A stretch of DNA of 64,000 bases from Herbiconiux daphne (GTDB lineage Bacteria; Actinomycetota; Actinomycetes; Actinomycetales; Microbacteriaceae), in NCBI RefSeq assembly GCF_024979295.1, contig NZ_JANLCJ010000006.1:186001-250000 (forward strand), read 5' to 3'. Positions within the stretch are counted from its first letter, which is position 1. Every line of letters begins with the position of its first letter. A program made the position numbers and the translations under genes. Shown here piece by piece: positions 63,066 through 64,000 of this stretch. The notes under the pieces were generated by a model, which saw only the letters and a list, made by a program, of their open reading frames with translations, did no database searches and was not told where the DNA came from.

Positions 63066-64000
63066 ATGGACGCGATGGAGAAGCAGACGGCAGCGCCCGG
63101 CGCGGCGACGACGGCGCGGCCCGACCACTTCCTCCCGCACATCCAGGGGCTCCGCGCGATCGCCGTGCTGCTCGTGGTGATCTACCACTTCTGGCCCGGC
63201 CGGCTCACGGGCGGCTACATCGGCGTCGACGTCTTCTTCGTGATCTCGGGCTTTCTCATCACGCAGCAGCTCACCCGCCAGATCGAGCGCACCGACCGCA
63301 TCGCGCTGCCGTCGTTCTATGCCAAACGCGCCCGGCGCCTGTTGCCGGCGGCCATCGTGGTGCTCATCTTCGCCAGTCTCGCCACGCTGTTCATCATGCC
63401 GCTCTCGGCGCTCACCGAGAACGTGCGCGAGATCATCGCCTCGACCTTCTATGTCGAGAACTGGGTGCTTGCCATCAACTCGGTCGACTACCTCGCCGCG
63501 GCCAACGAGGCGAGCCTGGTGCAGCACTACTGGTCGCTGTCGCTCGAGGAGCAGTTCTACCTGTTCTGGCCGGTGCTGCTGCTCGGGGCATCCGTTCTCG
63601 CCGTGAAGGTGCTGAAGCGGCGCAAGTGGGTCGGACTCATCGGTGTGCTCGCGGTGGTGGGCGTGGCGTCGTTCGTGCTCTCGATCGTCAACACGGCCAC
63701 CGACCCGGCGTCGGCCTATTTCGTGACCTACACCCGCGTGTGGGAGTTCGCGGTGGGCGGCGCCCTCGCGCTGCTGCCGCGCCTGCGGCCCACCCGCGCG
63801 TGGCAGTCGAACATCCTCGGCTACGGGGGCATCGCCGTGGTGCTCGGCTGCGGCTACTTCTTCGACCAGGCCACGCCGTTCCCGGGCTGGATCGCCGTCA
63901 TCCCGGTGCTCGGCACGGCCGCGATCATCGTGGCCCACCACCGCGAGAAGCCGTGGGATGCCGGGCGGGTGCTGAGCGTGCGGCCGGTGAGCTTCGTCGG
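63066..64000 (+). CDS. Acyltransferase 3 family (OafA/YrhL-like), 3' truncated
   Basis: The frame stays open to the window edge (about 311 residues). PHIQGLRAIAVLLVVIYHFW holds the N-terminal Arg and the conserved His of membrane O-acyltransferases, GVDVFFVISGFLITQQL is the second motif, and RRLLPAAIVVLIFAS and HYWSLSLEEQFYLFWP are further OafA signatures. Such proteins acetylate cell-wall polymers or glycolipids; a C-terminal SGNH domain may follow outside the window. The start may be ATG 63066 or 63075. Confidence 0.9.
   Translation, partial: MDAMEKQTAAPGAATTARPDHFLPHIQGLRAIAVLLVVIYHFWPGRLTGGYIGVDVFFVISGFLITQQLTRQIERTDRIALPSFYAKRARRLLPAAIVVLIFASLATLFIMPLSALTENVREIIASTFYVENWVLAINSVDYLAAANEASLVQHYWSLSLEEQFYLFWPVLLLGASVLAVKVLKRRKWVGLIGVLAVVGVASFVLSIVNTATDPASAYFVTYTRVWEFAVGGALALLPRLRPTRAWQSNILGYGGIAVVLGCGYFFDQATPFPGWIAVIPVLGTAAIIVAHHREKPWDAGRVLSVRPVSFV

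Overview
The window is a chromosomal segment of a high-GC actinobacterium. The gene set points to the family Microbacteriaceae: a C50-carotenoid cluster of the crtE-crtB-crtI-crtYe-crtYf-crtEb type, an HspR-controlled dnaK-grpE-dnaJ-hspR operon, MptB-type mannosyltransferases, frequent GTG starts and dense GTGA/ATGA stop-start overlaps. This placement is inference; no rRNA or other taxonomic marker lies in the window. I see no plasmid or phage module, no insertion sequence and no CRISPR array.

Layout. 0-4.5 kb: the end of a TPR regulator, a membrane protein, a DoxX-like protein, tRNA-Gly(CCC) with a duplicated 3' end, dinB, dcd, and a spacer rich in GGGAGGCC palindromes. 4.5-11.6 kb (minus strand): a compact set headed by an XRE-cupin regulator, with an SsuABC-type ABC transporter, an enolase-superfamily enzyme, an extended SDR and a stand-alone alanyl-tRNA-synthetase core. 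11.6-17.6 kb: divergent idi and the carotenoid operon. 17.6-26.7 kb: an SGNH hydrolase, a DUF2252 protein, an APC permease, two repeat-rich surface proteins (one a sortase-anchored chaplin-like protein with ten repeats) and a group 2 sigma factor. 26.8-31 kb: a YcnI/CopC copper cluster and two GAF-ANTAR regulators. 31-36.4 kb: DhaK, DhaL, a HAD phosphatase and a class II aldolase downstream of a one-piece histidine kinase/receiver/LuxR protein whose receiver lacks its phospho-acceptor Asp.

36.5-41.7 kb: a fluoride riboswitch with two crcB genes, a non-coding tandem-repeat field of about 0.8 kb, an MFS protein and an HtrA-like protease. 41.8-52.6 kb: the HspR heat-shock regulon (dnaK operon and clpB, each with HAIR operators) flanking an RlmG/RsmC-like methyltransferase and two tandem mannosyltransferases. 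52.7-64 kb: nitroreductase, DedA, AlkD, a copper P-type ATPase/CsoR operon with its operator, threonine aldolase, small hypotheticals, an SDR, a DUF6421-like protein and a truncated acyltransferase.

The most unusual items are the chaplin-like surface protein and its neighbour, the fused kinase-regulator with an Asp-to-His receiver, palindromic repeats amplified in frame inside the copper ATPase gene, the tandem repeat field, the AlaRS core at the end of a catabolic gene set, and a riboswitch whose 3' end can pair with the Shine-Dalgarno region.
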